Below are positions 23,448 to 31,725 of a DNA stretch of 64,000 nucleotides, one piece after another. This stretch comes from Treponema sp. GTDB taxonomy: Bacteria > Spirochaetota > Spirochaetia > Treponematales > Treponemataceae. The position numbers and the translations under genes were made by a program. The notes beneath the pieces are model-generated. The model had not been told where the DNA came from. It was given only the letters and a program-made list of their open reading frames with translations, and ran no database searches. Location of the stretch: NCBI GenBank assembly GCA_017935745.1, contig JAGBGX010000012.1:62001-126000 (forward strand), read 5' to 3'. How positions within the stretch are numbered: position 1 is the stretch's first letter; each line of letters begins with the position of its first letter.

Positions 23448-25895
23448 ATGGATATTTACAGCCGGTTCAGCCGGGAAGCAGCTGATGCTATGAAAGCCGA
23501 TATTGCGGAGACAGGCGGCTGCGAAGTATTTTGGTCCGGCAGGATAAATGATGAGGGCATTGTTGAAAGCGTGACGGCAGGCGCGCGCGGAAACGGTCAT
23601 TCCGTTGTCATTCACAGGGGAATCGCGCGGGAAGGCCATGTCCTCATTCATAACCATCCCGGGGGAAATTTGCTCCCGAGCGAAGCTGACCAGGCGGCAG
23701 CCGCAGGAGCTTCAGACACATCGCTCGGGTTTTATATCATCGACAACGATGTGAGCCGCGTGTATGTTGTGGTGGAGCCTGTCCGGCCGAAAAAAATGCG
23801 TTTTCTGAAGGAAAAGGAGGCTTCGTTCTATCTTTCAGCGGACGGGCCTTTGGCTCAGGCTTCTGAGAGCTATGAGGAGCGTCCGTCTCAGATTCAGCTT
23901 GCAGAGGAAATTGCGCGGGCGTTCAATGAGAGCAAGATAGGTGTCTTTGAGGCGGGAACGGGAGTCGGAAAAAGCTTTGCCTATCTGATTCCCGCGGTGC
24001 TGTGGGCGGTGAGCAACAAGGAGCGCGTCATTGTTTCCACCGGGACAATCAACTTGCAGCAGCAGCTTTTTGAAAAGGATATTCCGCTCGCCCTGAAAAT
24101 CACCGGGAAAAACGTAAAGTCCGTCCTGCTCAAGGGAAGGCAGAACTATGTGTGCCTGAGGCGGCTTTCCGATGCAGAGGAAGAGCGCAGCCTTTTTGAT
24201 GATGACGCTGAAATGATTGATGTGATCCGCTCCTGGACAAAGGAAACGCCTACGGGAAGCAGAAGCGACCTTTCCTTTGTTCCGCCTGACAGCGTGTGGA
24301 GCCGGATTAACAGCGAAAGCGATGCCTGCCTGGGAGGAAGGTGTCCGCACCGGGAAGAGTGCTTTGTAATGAGGATGCGCAAGGAGGCGAGTGACGCTTC
24401 CTTGATAGTGGTGAACCATCACCTGCTGTTTGCAGACATTGAAAGCAGGATGAGCGGAGCCGGATATGAAGATGCTGCCGTGCTGCCGCCGTACCGGCGC
24501 ATTGTTTTTGATGAAGCCCATGGAATCGAGGACAGTGCCACCAGCTTTTTCAGCGAGATTGTTACGCGGTTCAAGGTGATGAAGCAGGTGAACCTTCTGT
24601 TCAGGAATTTCAGAGGGACAAGCTCCGGCTTCCTGGTGCAGGCTGCGGCCGTTTCTTCCGCTGAAAACTGCACTGAGCGCGCTGCCGCATGCGCTTCCTC
24701 TGTCAAAGACAGCCTTATGGCCCTTGATCAGGCCGCTATGCTTGCAATGGAAGATGAGTTCAGCCTGCGCCTTCATGCTTCAAATGCCGCGCGGTTTTGC
24801 GATGTGCTTTCTGCGATGTCCAGGCTCAGGTCATCACTGGCGGTTTTCAATGATCTGGTGCGGGAAGTTCTTGAGGGCATTGACGACAGGGATGCTGACA
24901 TTCCGGCAGTCTGGGAGGCAAAGACCGTGCTTCACCGGCTTGAGTCGTTTGCGTCATTGTGCAGCGAGTTCTGCCGCTGGAATGAAAAGGAAGGAACTGT
25001 CTTTTGGATGCAGAAAGTGAAGATTCCCCCGAAAGCTCCGGGAGACAGTTTCACCGTGTTTGTTCAGTTCATACAGACGCCGCTTGACATCGCTCCGCTC
25101 ATGAATGCAGGAGTTTTTGAGCCGATGGAAACGGTTGTCTGCACAAGCGCAACGCTCAGAACTGACAGGAATTTCAGCTACTGGATGCGGCGCACCGGGA
25201 TTTCCCTTGCGGAAAAGGGGCGTGTCTTGCAGCAGGATTTTGAGTCTCCGTTTCCGTACAAGACAAATGTGCTTTTTGCTGTTCCGGACGATGCGCCGTT
25301 TCCCGACAGCCAGTATTTCCAGAGCTATGCCGAAGATGCTGTGCTGAAGCTTGTTCTTGCTGCCGGCGGCCGGACGCTTGTGCTGTTCACTTCATATGAC
25401 AGCCTGAAATTTTCCTACAATGCAAGCCGCGCCGTTCTTGCGGAAAACGGGATTGCCGCCTTTAAGCAGGGGGATGACGACCGATTCAGGCTTCTTGAGA
25501 AATTCAAGGAGGATACAAAAAGCGTTCTGTTTGCCACCGACAGCTTTTGGGAAGGAGTTGATGTTCCCGGAAGCAGTCTCAGCCAGGTGATTATAGCAAA
25601 GCTGCCGTTTGCCGTTCCAAACGATCCTGTCTTTTCAGCGCGCAGTGAAGCCCTTGAACGGCAGGGCGGGAATTCCTTTATGCAGCTGAGCCTCCCGCAG
25701 GCAGTCATTAAATTCAGGCAGGGTTTCGGGAGGCTTATACGGCGAAGTGATGACAAGGGAGCTGTTGTTGTCCTCGACCGCCGCATCGTTGAAAAAAAAT
25801 ACGGCGGAATGTTTATACGGAGCGTTCCGCAGACAAAGAGAATGTACAGCCCGCTTGCCGACATCACGGAGGCGGTGAGGCGCTTTCTTTCCTGA
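23448..25895 (+). CDS. DinG-family DNA helicase with N-terminal JAMM (RadC-like) domain
   Basis: An 815-residue protein. The C-terminal 670 residues are an XPD/DinG-type superfamily 2 helicase: Walker A AGTGVGKS (Lys175), four Cys for a 4Fe-4S cluster (NYVC, DACLGGRC, EEC), DEAH in VFDEAHGIED, and motif VI QGFGRLIRR. The N-terminal 120 residues contain HNHPGGNLLPSEAD, an exact JAMM pattern (His68, His70, ten residues, Asp81, with Ser78), as in RadC. The domain is thus a predicted Zn-dependent fold fused to a DNA-repair helicase. Monocistronic, with a leaderless-type promoter. Confidence 0.9.
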   Translation: MDIYSRFSREAADAMKADIAETGGCEVFWSGRINDEGIVESVTAGARGNGHSVVIHRGIAREGHVLIHNHPGGNLLPSEADQAAAAGASDTSLGFYIIDNDVSRVYVVVEPVRPKKMRFLKEKEASFYLSADGPLAQASESYEERPSQIQLAEEIARAFNESKIGVFEAGTGVGKSFAYLIPAVLWAVSNKERVIVSTGTINLQQQLFEKDIPLALKITGKNVKSVLLKGRQNYVCLRRLSDAEEERSLFDDDAEMIDVIRSWTKETPTGSRSDLSFVPPDSVWSRINSESDACLGGRCPHREECFVMRMRKEASDASLIVVNHHLLFADIESRMSGAGYEDAAVLPPYRRIVFDEAHGIEDSATSFFSEIVTRFKVMKQVNLLFRNFRGTSSGFLVQAAAVSSAENCTERAAACASSVKDSLMALDQAAMLAMEDEFSLRLHASNAARFCDVLSAMSRLRSSLAVFNDLVREVLEGIDDRDADIPAVWEAKTVLHRLESFASLCSEFCRWNEKEGTVFWMQKVKIPPKAPGDSFTVFVQFIQTPLDIAPLMNAGVFEPMETVVCTSATLRTDRNFSYWMRRTGISLAEKGRVLQQDFESPFPYKTNVLFAVPDDAPFPDSQYFQSYAEDAVLKLVLAAGGRTLVLFTSYDSLKFSYNASRAVLAENGIAAFKQGDDDRFRLLEKFKEDTKSVLFATDSFWEGVDVPGSSLSQVIIAKLPFAVPNDPVFSARSEALERQGGNSFMQLSLPQAVIKFRQGFGRLIRRSDDKGAVVVLDRRIVEKKYGGMFIRSVPQTKRMYSPLADITEAVRRFLS

Positions 25896-25904
25896 GGAAG
25901 CAGC

Positions 25905-26615
25905 TTACCTTCTTTTTCCAAAGAGCCGCAGCAGGGAAAGGAAGATGTTTATAAAGTCAAGGTACAGCTCAAGCGCGCCGAAAATCGCAATTTTCCTGTA
26001 GTCATCAGAACTGTCTGCCCTGAGCGAAGCCCTGAGAATTTTCTGGGAGTCGTAGGCGGTAAGACCCGTGAACACAACGACAGAAACGAGCGAAATCAGC
26101 CAGCTGAACATTCCGCTTCCGAATCCGAGCATAAACATCAGTCCGTTTATAAGCGACGCGATGATGATTCCGATAAGCCCCATGCGCAGATAGCTTCCGG
26201 CTGATGTCAGGTCTGATTTTGTCTTCATTCCGTAGGCGGCCATGACAAAGAACAGGGCAGACGCGGAGATAAAGCATGAGCCGACAGAGCTGAGCCTGTA
26301 CACAAAGAAAATTGTTGAAAGCGTCAGTCCGCTCAGCGCCGCGTACAGAAGGAACATGGCTTTTGCCTTGAGAACAGAAATCTTTCTGATTGAAGAGGAC
26401 AGAATGATGACAACTGCCAGTTCCGCTATGATAAGTGCAATCATTCCAAGTCCGCCGGTTGCCCTGAGCAGGGAAAGGATGAGCCCTGAATACGCTGCCA
26501 GAACCGCAGAGGCTGCGCTTACAAGAAGCGCAATCCCCATCCAGCCGTATGTCCGTGCAAGAAAGAGCTTTCTTTCCTCTGAAGTGGGCGAATACACTGA
26601 CACTGAATTTTCCAT
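25905..26615 (-). CDS. Bax inhibitor-1 family membrane protein
   Basis: A 236-residue protein with seven predicted membrane segments and the BI-1/YccA features TYGWMGIALLVSA near the N-terminus and VFTGLTAYDSQKI plus ALELYLDFINIFLSLLRLFG at the C-terminus. Family members act as pH-sensitive ion channels or modulate FtsH; the role here is unknown. The start at 26615 has AGGAGG; the frame is open to 26675. It converges on the helicase gene with a 9-base gap. Confidence 0.92.
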   Translation of the reverse strand: MENSVSVYSPTSEERKLFLARTYGWMGIALLVSAASAVLAAYSGLILSLLRATGGLGMIALIIAELAVVIILSSSIRKISVLKAKAMFLLYAALSGLTLSTIFFVYRLSSVGSCFISASALFFVMAAYGMKTKSDLTSAGSYLRMGLIGIIIASLINGLMFMLGFGSGMFSWLISLVSVVVFTGLTAYDSQKILRASLRADSSDDYRKIAIFGALELYLDFINIFLSLLRLFGKRR

Positions 26616-26669
26616 GAAAAGCCTCCTGTTTTTTGTGCTTCCTACTAATATAGCAAAAAAACAGAAAAA

Positions 26670-26698
26670 TTGCAATTTTAACTGATTTCGGTTATACT
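26670..26698 (+). promoter_or_regulatory. Promoter of lipoprotein at 26709, near-leaderless
   Basis: TTGCAA (26670-26675), 17-base spacer, TATACT (26693-26698), 10 bases before the ATG, no ribosome-binding site. Confidence 0.65.
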
Positions 26699-26708
26699 TA
26701 TTCTGTCT

Positions 26709-27323
26709 ATGGTCAGGCAGGGTGTCGGTGCGCTTGCTTTTTCAGTTTTTCTCTTTTTTTCGTGTTCACCTGATGTGAGCACTTCTGTTTCGGGAGAAGA
26801 TGATACGCTGCGCGGGCGCTCTCAGTCTCTGGAGCAGTCTGTTCCGTGGACTGCTGAGCTTGAAGGCTCTGTTCTGGCAGAAAATGCGGAAAGCGGGCTT
26901 CCGGCTGGAGACGAGATGCCGCTTGCCCTTGCGTTTTCCAGCGGGGCTGAAAGCGAGCGGCCTGTGTATCCGCGGCTTGCAGGAGGATTCAGCCTTGACG
27001 TGTCGTCAATGGACAGCGGCGCCCTTGAGGCTGTAGAGGGGTTTCTTTCGGCCTTGCAGGACGGAAACAGCCTTGAGCCTTTTATAGAAAACGGAATGAT
27101 GTACACGCTTGCGCTGTTTCTCCATGACTTTGCACAGGCATACGGAAATGCCGCTGTGTATGACTATGCTGCCGGAGAGCCGTTTTTTTCAGAGGAAACG
27201 TACCAGTGTCCGGCGCGTCTGTTCCTCAGGAGCGGATCCGGCGGAAAATCAGCTGCTGACGTGTATCTGTTTCTCAGGAATGCCGGAAGCGGATGGAAAA
27301 TTGTCCAGCTTGAGCTGTTTTGA
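26709..27323 (+). CDS. Predicted lipoprotein of unknown function
   Basis: The 204-residue protein begins with a short hydrophobic signal ending FLFFSC, a relaxed spirochaete-type lipobox (Cys at about 19). A Ser/Glu-rich disordered segment follows to about residue 90. The C-terminal domain (about 100-204) contains VEGFLSALQDG and ends RNAGSGWKIVQLELF, a layout shared with the lipoprotein at 6895-7515, whose last strand is VNGVWKLNL. The two may be distant relatives. No enzymatic motif. The promoter lies directly upstream. Confidence 0.7.
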   Translation: MVRQGVGALAFSVFLFFSCSPDVSTSVSGEDDTLRGRSQSLEQSVPWTAELEGSVLAENAESGLPAGDEMPLALAFSSGAESERPVYPRLAGGFSLDVSSMDSGALEAVEGFLSALQDGNSLEPFIENGMMYTLALFLHDFAQAYGNAAVYDYAAGEPFFSEETYQCPARLFLRSGSGGKSAADVYLFLRNAGSGWKIVQLELF

Positions 27324-27330
27324 GAATTTC

Positions 27331-27435
27331 GCAAGGAGGTAAGGCAAAAGCTGCCTGAAATAGTAGTTTGCCTTTGCAAGTTCGCGTTGCGGACTTCCTT
27401 GCCAATTGTGCTTCCCCGTTTTGCTGCGGAAGCAC
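27331..27435 (+). other. Structured intergenic element (three-way junction plus hairpin)
   Basis: GCAAGGAGGT (27331-27340) pairs with ACTTCCTTGC (27393-27402), ten pairs with one G-T. Inside it AAGGCAAA (27341-27348) pairs with TTTGCCTT (27367-27374), and GCAA pairs with TTGC (27376-27379 with 27387-27390). A further hairpin follows, GTGCTTCC (27409-27416) with GGAAGCAC (27428-27435), ending just before the next ribosome-binding site. It could be a folded leader RNA or a small mobile repeat. Confidence 0.45.
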
Positions 27436-27447
27436 GTGGAGCTGCGG

Positions 27448-28422
27448 ATGACAGAAGAAAAGGAGCTTACAAAAATTGAGCGGGAGCTTGTCCTTCAGTA
27501 TCTTATTGATGACAATGTTCCCCTGACGGTCACTCTGGAAGAAAAGCCGGAAAAAGCTGATGCGGAGCTTGCCGGAGAAAAGACTTCCCTGCCGGAAAAA
27601 GAAAGCCGGCTTCCTGCCAGCGCAGTGTTCCCTGTTGCGATTCCGTCAGAGCAGATTACTGTTTTGAGCCAGGGGATAATCCTTTTGAAGAATCCCGCGC
27701 GGACTGTCCGGCCGTTTATCGGGAAGCAAGTCAGGGTTCAGTTTTACTTTAACCGCCTCGGTCTTTATTTTCTTACGGAAATGAAGGAATGCTCGAAAGG
27801 GCTTGCAATTGTCATTCCTTCAGCCATACGGCGCCTGCCCGAGCCTGCTTCCGGTCCCGGATATGCGCTCTCCGGGGCTGTTTCATATGAGTCGGCGAAC
27901 GCGCGGATTTCCATCAGCTGCATCCCGCTTCCCGGCTACCGGCTTCTTGAATCTCCAAAATGGACTGACATTCCTGAGGCGTGCCGCAGCCATGCAAAGG
28001 CTCTCCTTGAGTCCTTTGTGCAGGAATCACGCTCAGGGCGCGCAGAGCCTGCCGGAAACGGACTGCATCTTCTTGCCGTGGCGCGCTGCCTTGCGTCAGA
28101 GCAGAACACCCATGAAAGCGAGCCTGTTGAGGGAAGAGCGAAGCCGTTCTACCTGATATTTGCCGATGACAAGAGAATTGTCCTTGCGCTGAAAAGCGGC
28201 TCTGAAAAAATAGACTTGGATCTGTCCTATGATCTTTCGCTGGATTTTGCATTGCCGGGAAACAGGCTCTTTAAGCGCACTGTCAGAACCGGCTGCCAGG
28301 CGGAAACGGTGTATTCAGACGGAAGCGGCGGCATGCAGTGCGTTTCCCTGAAGTATACCGGCCTGCAGGAAGAAGACCGCCGCTTCCTCTGCGAGCAGGT
28401 AAAAGGAAGCGGAGCTGCCTGA
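27448..28422 (+). CDS. PilZ-like protein of unknown function
   Basis: A 324-residue cytoplasmic-looking protein. The N-terminal part is charged (Lys/Glu-rich to about residue 60). The middle, around TVRPFIGKQVRVQFYFNRLG, resembles the YcgR N-terminal domain, and the C-terminal segment ending YTGLQEEDRRFLCEQV resembles the end of PilZ domains. The c-di-GMP motifs RxxxR and DxSxxG are not visible, so ligand binding is doubtful. The start at 27448 (MTEEKELTK) has GTGGAG; the frame is open to 27406. Confidence 0.6.
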   Translation: MTEEKELTKIERELVLQYLIDDNVPLTVTLEEKPEKADAELAGEKTSLPEKESRLPASAVFPVAIPSEQITVLSQGIILLKNPARTVRPFIGKQVRVQFYFNRLGLYFLTEMKECSKGLAIVIPSAIRRLPEPASGPGYALSGAVSYESANARISISCIPLPGYRLLESPKWTDIPEACRSHAKALLESFVQESRSGRAEPAGNGLHLLAVARCLASEQNTHESEPVEGRAKPFYLIFADDKRIVLALKSGSEKIDLDLSYDLSLDFALPGNRLFKRTVRTGCQAETVYSDGSGGMQCVSLKYTGLQEEDRRFLCEQVKGSGAA

Positions 28423-28444
28423 GCGGGCGGTGCCGGAAGCCTTG

Positions 28445-29539
28445 CTATTTTTTAAAGAAAGTCCGCATCTTTCTGTTCTTGTATGCCCGCTTGTTTCCAA
28501 GGAGGGCTGCCAGCGGATTGAGCATTCCGATGTTTTCACACAGGATTTTTATGACGACAATCATCGGAACTGACAGAATCATTCCGATAAATCCCCACAG
28601 CCAGCCCCACAGCGAGAGGCTCACCAGAATGATAAACGGCGAGATTCCAAGGTCGGCGCCGGCCCACCGCGGCTCAATGATGTTTCCGAGGATAAAATTC
28701 ACTGCGAGAATGGCGGCTGCGATGTATATGATTTTTGCGGCGGAAGGGTAGAACTGAAGCACTGCGAATCCCGTTGTGACGGCCCACGAGACAATGGAGC
28801 CGAAGTTCGGAATGAAATTCAGGATAAACGCAAGGAATCCCCAGATGACTGCAAAGTCGAGGCCGACAGCAAGCGTCAGCAGAAAGACGCACATTCCAGT
28901 CAGAAAGGAAATCAGGAATTTGATGGAAATGTAGCGCGTGACTTCCGCAATCGTCTTTGTTATGATAAACATGATTTTCCTGTTTGTCCGTTCCTGCGGA
29001 AATGCTGTCCGCAGCTTGTCCTTCATTCCGCGGATTTCAATCAGGAAGAAAATGATGAGCAGCGAAATGACAAGGATAACCTTCAGGCTTGAAAGCATAT
29101 AGTTGCTGGCGGCGAATGCGAAGTCCTGGATAAAGGAGCGGACTCCGAGCGAATTCCACAGGTTCACTATCAGGGATGAATTTTCATCGAACGGAAGGTG
29201 AAGCGCGGACGCAATCATTGTGTACAGAGAAGTGAAGCGCGCCTCGTACTTCGGATACGCATTCAGGACGGTCCGGCAGCTCGCCACAAGGAGATTCCCG
29301 ATTATAAAAAAGATTGCCGCGGCAAGAATCACCACGATGACGATTCCGATGCTCCATGGAATATGGAATGCAGTCAGCTTCTTTACAAACGGATAAAAGA
29401 CAAATGAAAGCATCAGCGCTATTGCTAGCGGCATGGAAAACGAGTATGTCAGCCGCAATGCAGCCAGAGAGAAAGCAGCGGCAAAAAACAGAAGAATGTA
29501 GAAAATGCCTTTCGCATAGTTTGTGCGCTTGTTTTCCAA
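28445..29539 (-). CDS. AI-2E family transporter (PerM-type permease)
   Basis: A 364-residue membrane protein with about eight transmembrane segments. It contains the family pattern ILNFIPNFGSIVSW and NIIEPRWAGADLGISP. Members include AI-2 exporters and Na/H antiporters, so the substrate is unclear. The start codon is TTG at 29539 preceded by AAGGAAG. It converges on the PilZ-like gene. Confidence 0.88.
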   Translation of the reverse strand: MENKRTNYAKGIFYILLFFAAAFSLAALRLTYSFSMPLAIALMLSFVFYPFVKKLTAFHIPWSIGIVIVVILAAAIFFIIGNLLVASCRTVLNAYPKYEARFTSLYTMIASALHLPFDENSSLIVNLWNSLGVRSFIQDFAFAASNYMLSSLKVILVISLLIIFFLIEIRGMKDKLRTAFPQERTNRKIMFIITKTIAEVTRYISIKFLISFLTGMCVFLLTLAVGLDFAVIWGFLAFILNFIPNFGSIVSWAVTTGFAVLQFYPSAAKIIYIAAAILAVNFILGNIIEPRWAGADLGISPFIILVSLSLWGWLWGFIGMILSVPMIVVIKILCENIGMLNPLAALLGNKRAYKNRKMRTFFKK

Positions 29540-29599
29540 ATGCGTCTTCCTTTTTTTTGAAAGCTGTCCGGCAGAAACGCGCTTCTGCCGCAGAAAAAT

Positions 29600-30937
29600 C
29601 TATTTCTTTATCGTCCGGTATACTGCGTCATCTGTGCCGGATTTTGGCCCGATTTTGCTGAAGCCGCAGTACGGAACAAGAACTTCGGGAATTGAAACGG
29701 AGCCGTCTTCATTCTGGTAGTTCTCAAGGATTGCAAGCATTGCGCGTCCTGCGGCAACCGCTGTTCCGTTCAGCATATGCACGTACTTGTTCTTTCCGTC
29801 ATCGTCATGGTATTTTACGTTCAGGCGGCGGGCCTGATAGTCGGTGCAGTTTGAAGTTGACGTGACTTCGCCGTAGCCGCCGTCGGGATGCTGCTCGTCT
29901 GCGCGGCTGGGCATCCATGCCTCAAGATCCCATTTTCTGTATGCGGGCGCTCCCAGATCCCCGGTGCAGGTGTCTACAACCCTGAACGGCAGCCCCAGCC
30001 CTTCAAAAATTTCCTCTTCAATCAGGCGCAGCTTTTCGTGGAGAGATTCGCTCTGCTCGGGAAGCGCATAGACGAACATTTCAACTTTGTCAAACTGATG
30101 GACACGGTACAATCCCTTGCTGAACTGGCCTGCGGCTCCGGCTTCGCGCCTGAAGCAGTGGGAAAGCCCGCAGTACAGAAGCGGAAGCCTGGACTTTTCA
30201 AGAATCTCGCCTGAATGGTAGCCGCCCAGCGTGATTTCGGCTGTCGCGACAAGGCAGGTGCCTTCGTCCTGAATCGAGTAGACATTGCTTTCATTTCCGC
30301 GCGGATTGAATCCGATTCCCCTGAGCACTTCCTCCCGTGCGATGTCGGGCGTAATGAACGGCGTAAAGCCGTGCCTGCGCAGCACGTTCAGCGCGTACAT
30401 GATGAGCGCCTGCTCCAGAAATACCGCTTCGTTCTTGAGATAGTAAAACTTTGCGCCGGAAACCTTTGTCCCGCGCTCAAAGTCAATCAGCCCCAGCGAT
30501 TCTCCAAGCTCAATATGGCTTTTGGGCTTGAAGCTGAATGTGCGCGGCGTTCCCCATTTTTTGACTTCAAGGTTTTCAGTGTCAAGCTTTCCGACGGGAG
30601 CATCAGGGTGCGCCATGTTCGGAATCTGCCGCCCGGCTTCACTGAGCTTTTCTTCAGTATCAGAAAGCTTTTTTTCTGTCTGCGCGATGCGTTCCTTGAC
30701 AGCTTTTCCTTCCTCGATATAGGCTGCCCGGGATTCCGCGCTGAGCTTCTGCTTCATGGCGGCGGCGTTTTCATTGCGCTTCTGCTGAAGGCTTTGCAGC
30801 TCTGTTGTCAATGCTGTGCGCTCGTCAAAAAGCCGTGCGACAAGATCTGCGTCAGCCTTTGACGGATCCATGTTCCTGTTGATAATGTTCTTTTTTACTG
30901 CCTCAAGGTTTTCCTTGATAAATCTGTAGTCTAGCAT
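29600..30937 (-). CDS. serS: Seryl-tRNA synthetase
   Basis: Class II synthetase of 445 residues that charges tRNA-Ser. It has an N-terminal antiparallel coiled-coil arm (about residues 30-110), motif 2 as CFRREAGAAGQFSKGLYRVH and motif 3 in LNGTAVAAGRAMLAILENYQ. CTSNCTDYQARR-type sequence is present as TSTSNCTDYQARR. The start ATG follows AAGGGAAAAAA. The length is slightly above the usual 420-430. Confidence 0.96.
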   Translation of the reverse strand: MLDYRFIKENLEAVKKNIINRNMDPSKADADLVARLFDERTALTTELQSLQQKRNENAAAMKQKLSAESRAAYIEEGKAVKERIAQTEKKLSDTEEKLSEAGRQIPNMAHPDAPVGKLDTENLEVKKWGTPRTFSFKPKSHIELGESLGLIDFERGTKVSGAKFYYLKNEAVFLEQALIMYALNVLRRHGFTPFITPDIAREEVLRGIGFNPRGNESNVYSIQDEGTCLVATAEITLGGYHSGEILEKSRLPLLYCGLSHCFRREAGAAGQFSKGLYRVHQFDKVEMFVYALPEQSESLHEKLRLIEEEIFEGLGLPFRVVDTCTGDLGAPAYRKWDLEAWMPSRADEQHPDGGYGEVTSTSNCTDYQARRLNVKYHDDDGKNKYVHMLNGTAVAAGRAMLAILENYQNEDGSVSIPEVLVPYCGFSKIGPKSGTDDAVYRTIKK

Positions 30938-30984
30938 TTTTTTCCCTTAGGAGCTGATGTCCTGCAAACTGCACTATACTGCTT

Positions 30985-31686
30985 TTACTGTATTTCGTAA
31001 ACTGCTTCAACTGTGACGGAAACTGACGTTATGCCGCCGGAAACCGGGGTGGCGGCTCCTTCTGACCGTGCAAAGGCTACGGAATTGTTCAGCGCGCCTC
31101 CTGAATGCGAGGACACTTCCCTGATGGAAATGATGTTTCCCAGTGATGCTCCGCTTGTTGAAACGAGTGTTGCCGCTTTCTGCCCGGCATCCCGCAGCGC
31201 AAGAATGCGCGCCTGCTTTTCCGCGTCCTCGGTTTTTACGGCTGAAAAGCTGACAGAGTCGAATCTGTTTGCGCCAGCTTTTATTGCTGCATCGATGACT
31301 TCCCCTGTCTTTTCAATAGGGCTGACAGAAACTGTTATTCTGTTTGAAACCGCGTACTGCCCCAGAACAGTCCGTCCGTTCACATACGATGTCTCCTGAT
31401 TGATATGGAAGCCGGAAGTTTGAATTCCGTTCCTGCTGATTCCGCTGTCAATGAGCGCCTTTTGAACCGCTTCCATTTTCCGCGCGTTTTCCTCGGAAGC
31501 CTGCACGACATCGCTGCTCCGTGTGAGCACTGAAAGTGAAATTTCAGCCTTTTCGTTTTCAACTTTTACTTCTCCTGTTCCGGTGACAGAAACAGTCCGC
31601 GCGTTTTTTTGCTCCGGGCGGATAGTGCAGGCTGAAATCACGCACAGGAGCGCGGCCGGCAAAAAGATCATGCTGATTTTTTTCAT
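30985..31686 (-). CDS. SIMPL-domain (DUF541) lipoprotein
   Basis: A 233-residue predicted lipoprotein: signal MKKISMIFLPAALLCVISAC (Cys20), then a SIMPL/kinase-interacting domain with VTGTGEVKVENEKAEISL and GANRFDSVSFSAVKTEDAE. Such proteins are periplasmic or outer-membrane oligomers linked to stress tolerance. An AGGAGG site lies 8 bases before the ATG. No clear operon partner. Confidence 0.88.
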   Translation of the reverse strand: MKKISMIFLPAALLCVISACTIRPEQKNARTVSVTGTGEVKVENEKAEISLSVLTRSSDVVQASEENARKMEAVQKALIDSGISRNGIQTSGFHINQETSYVNGRTVLGQYAVSNRITVSVSPIEKTGEVIDAAIKAGANRFDSVSFSAVKTEDAEKQARILALRDAGQKAATLVSTSGASLGNIISIREVSSHSGGALNNSVAFARSEGAATPVSGGITSVSVTVEAVYEIQ

Positions 31687-31725
31687 AATGAAAACCTCCT
31701 TTTGAAAGTCAGACGGAAGATCCGC

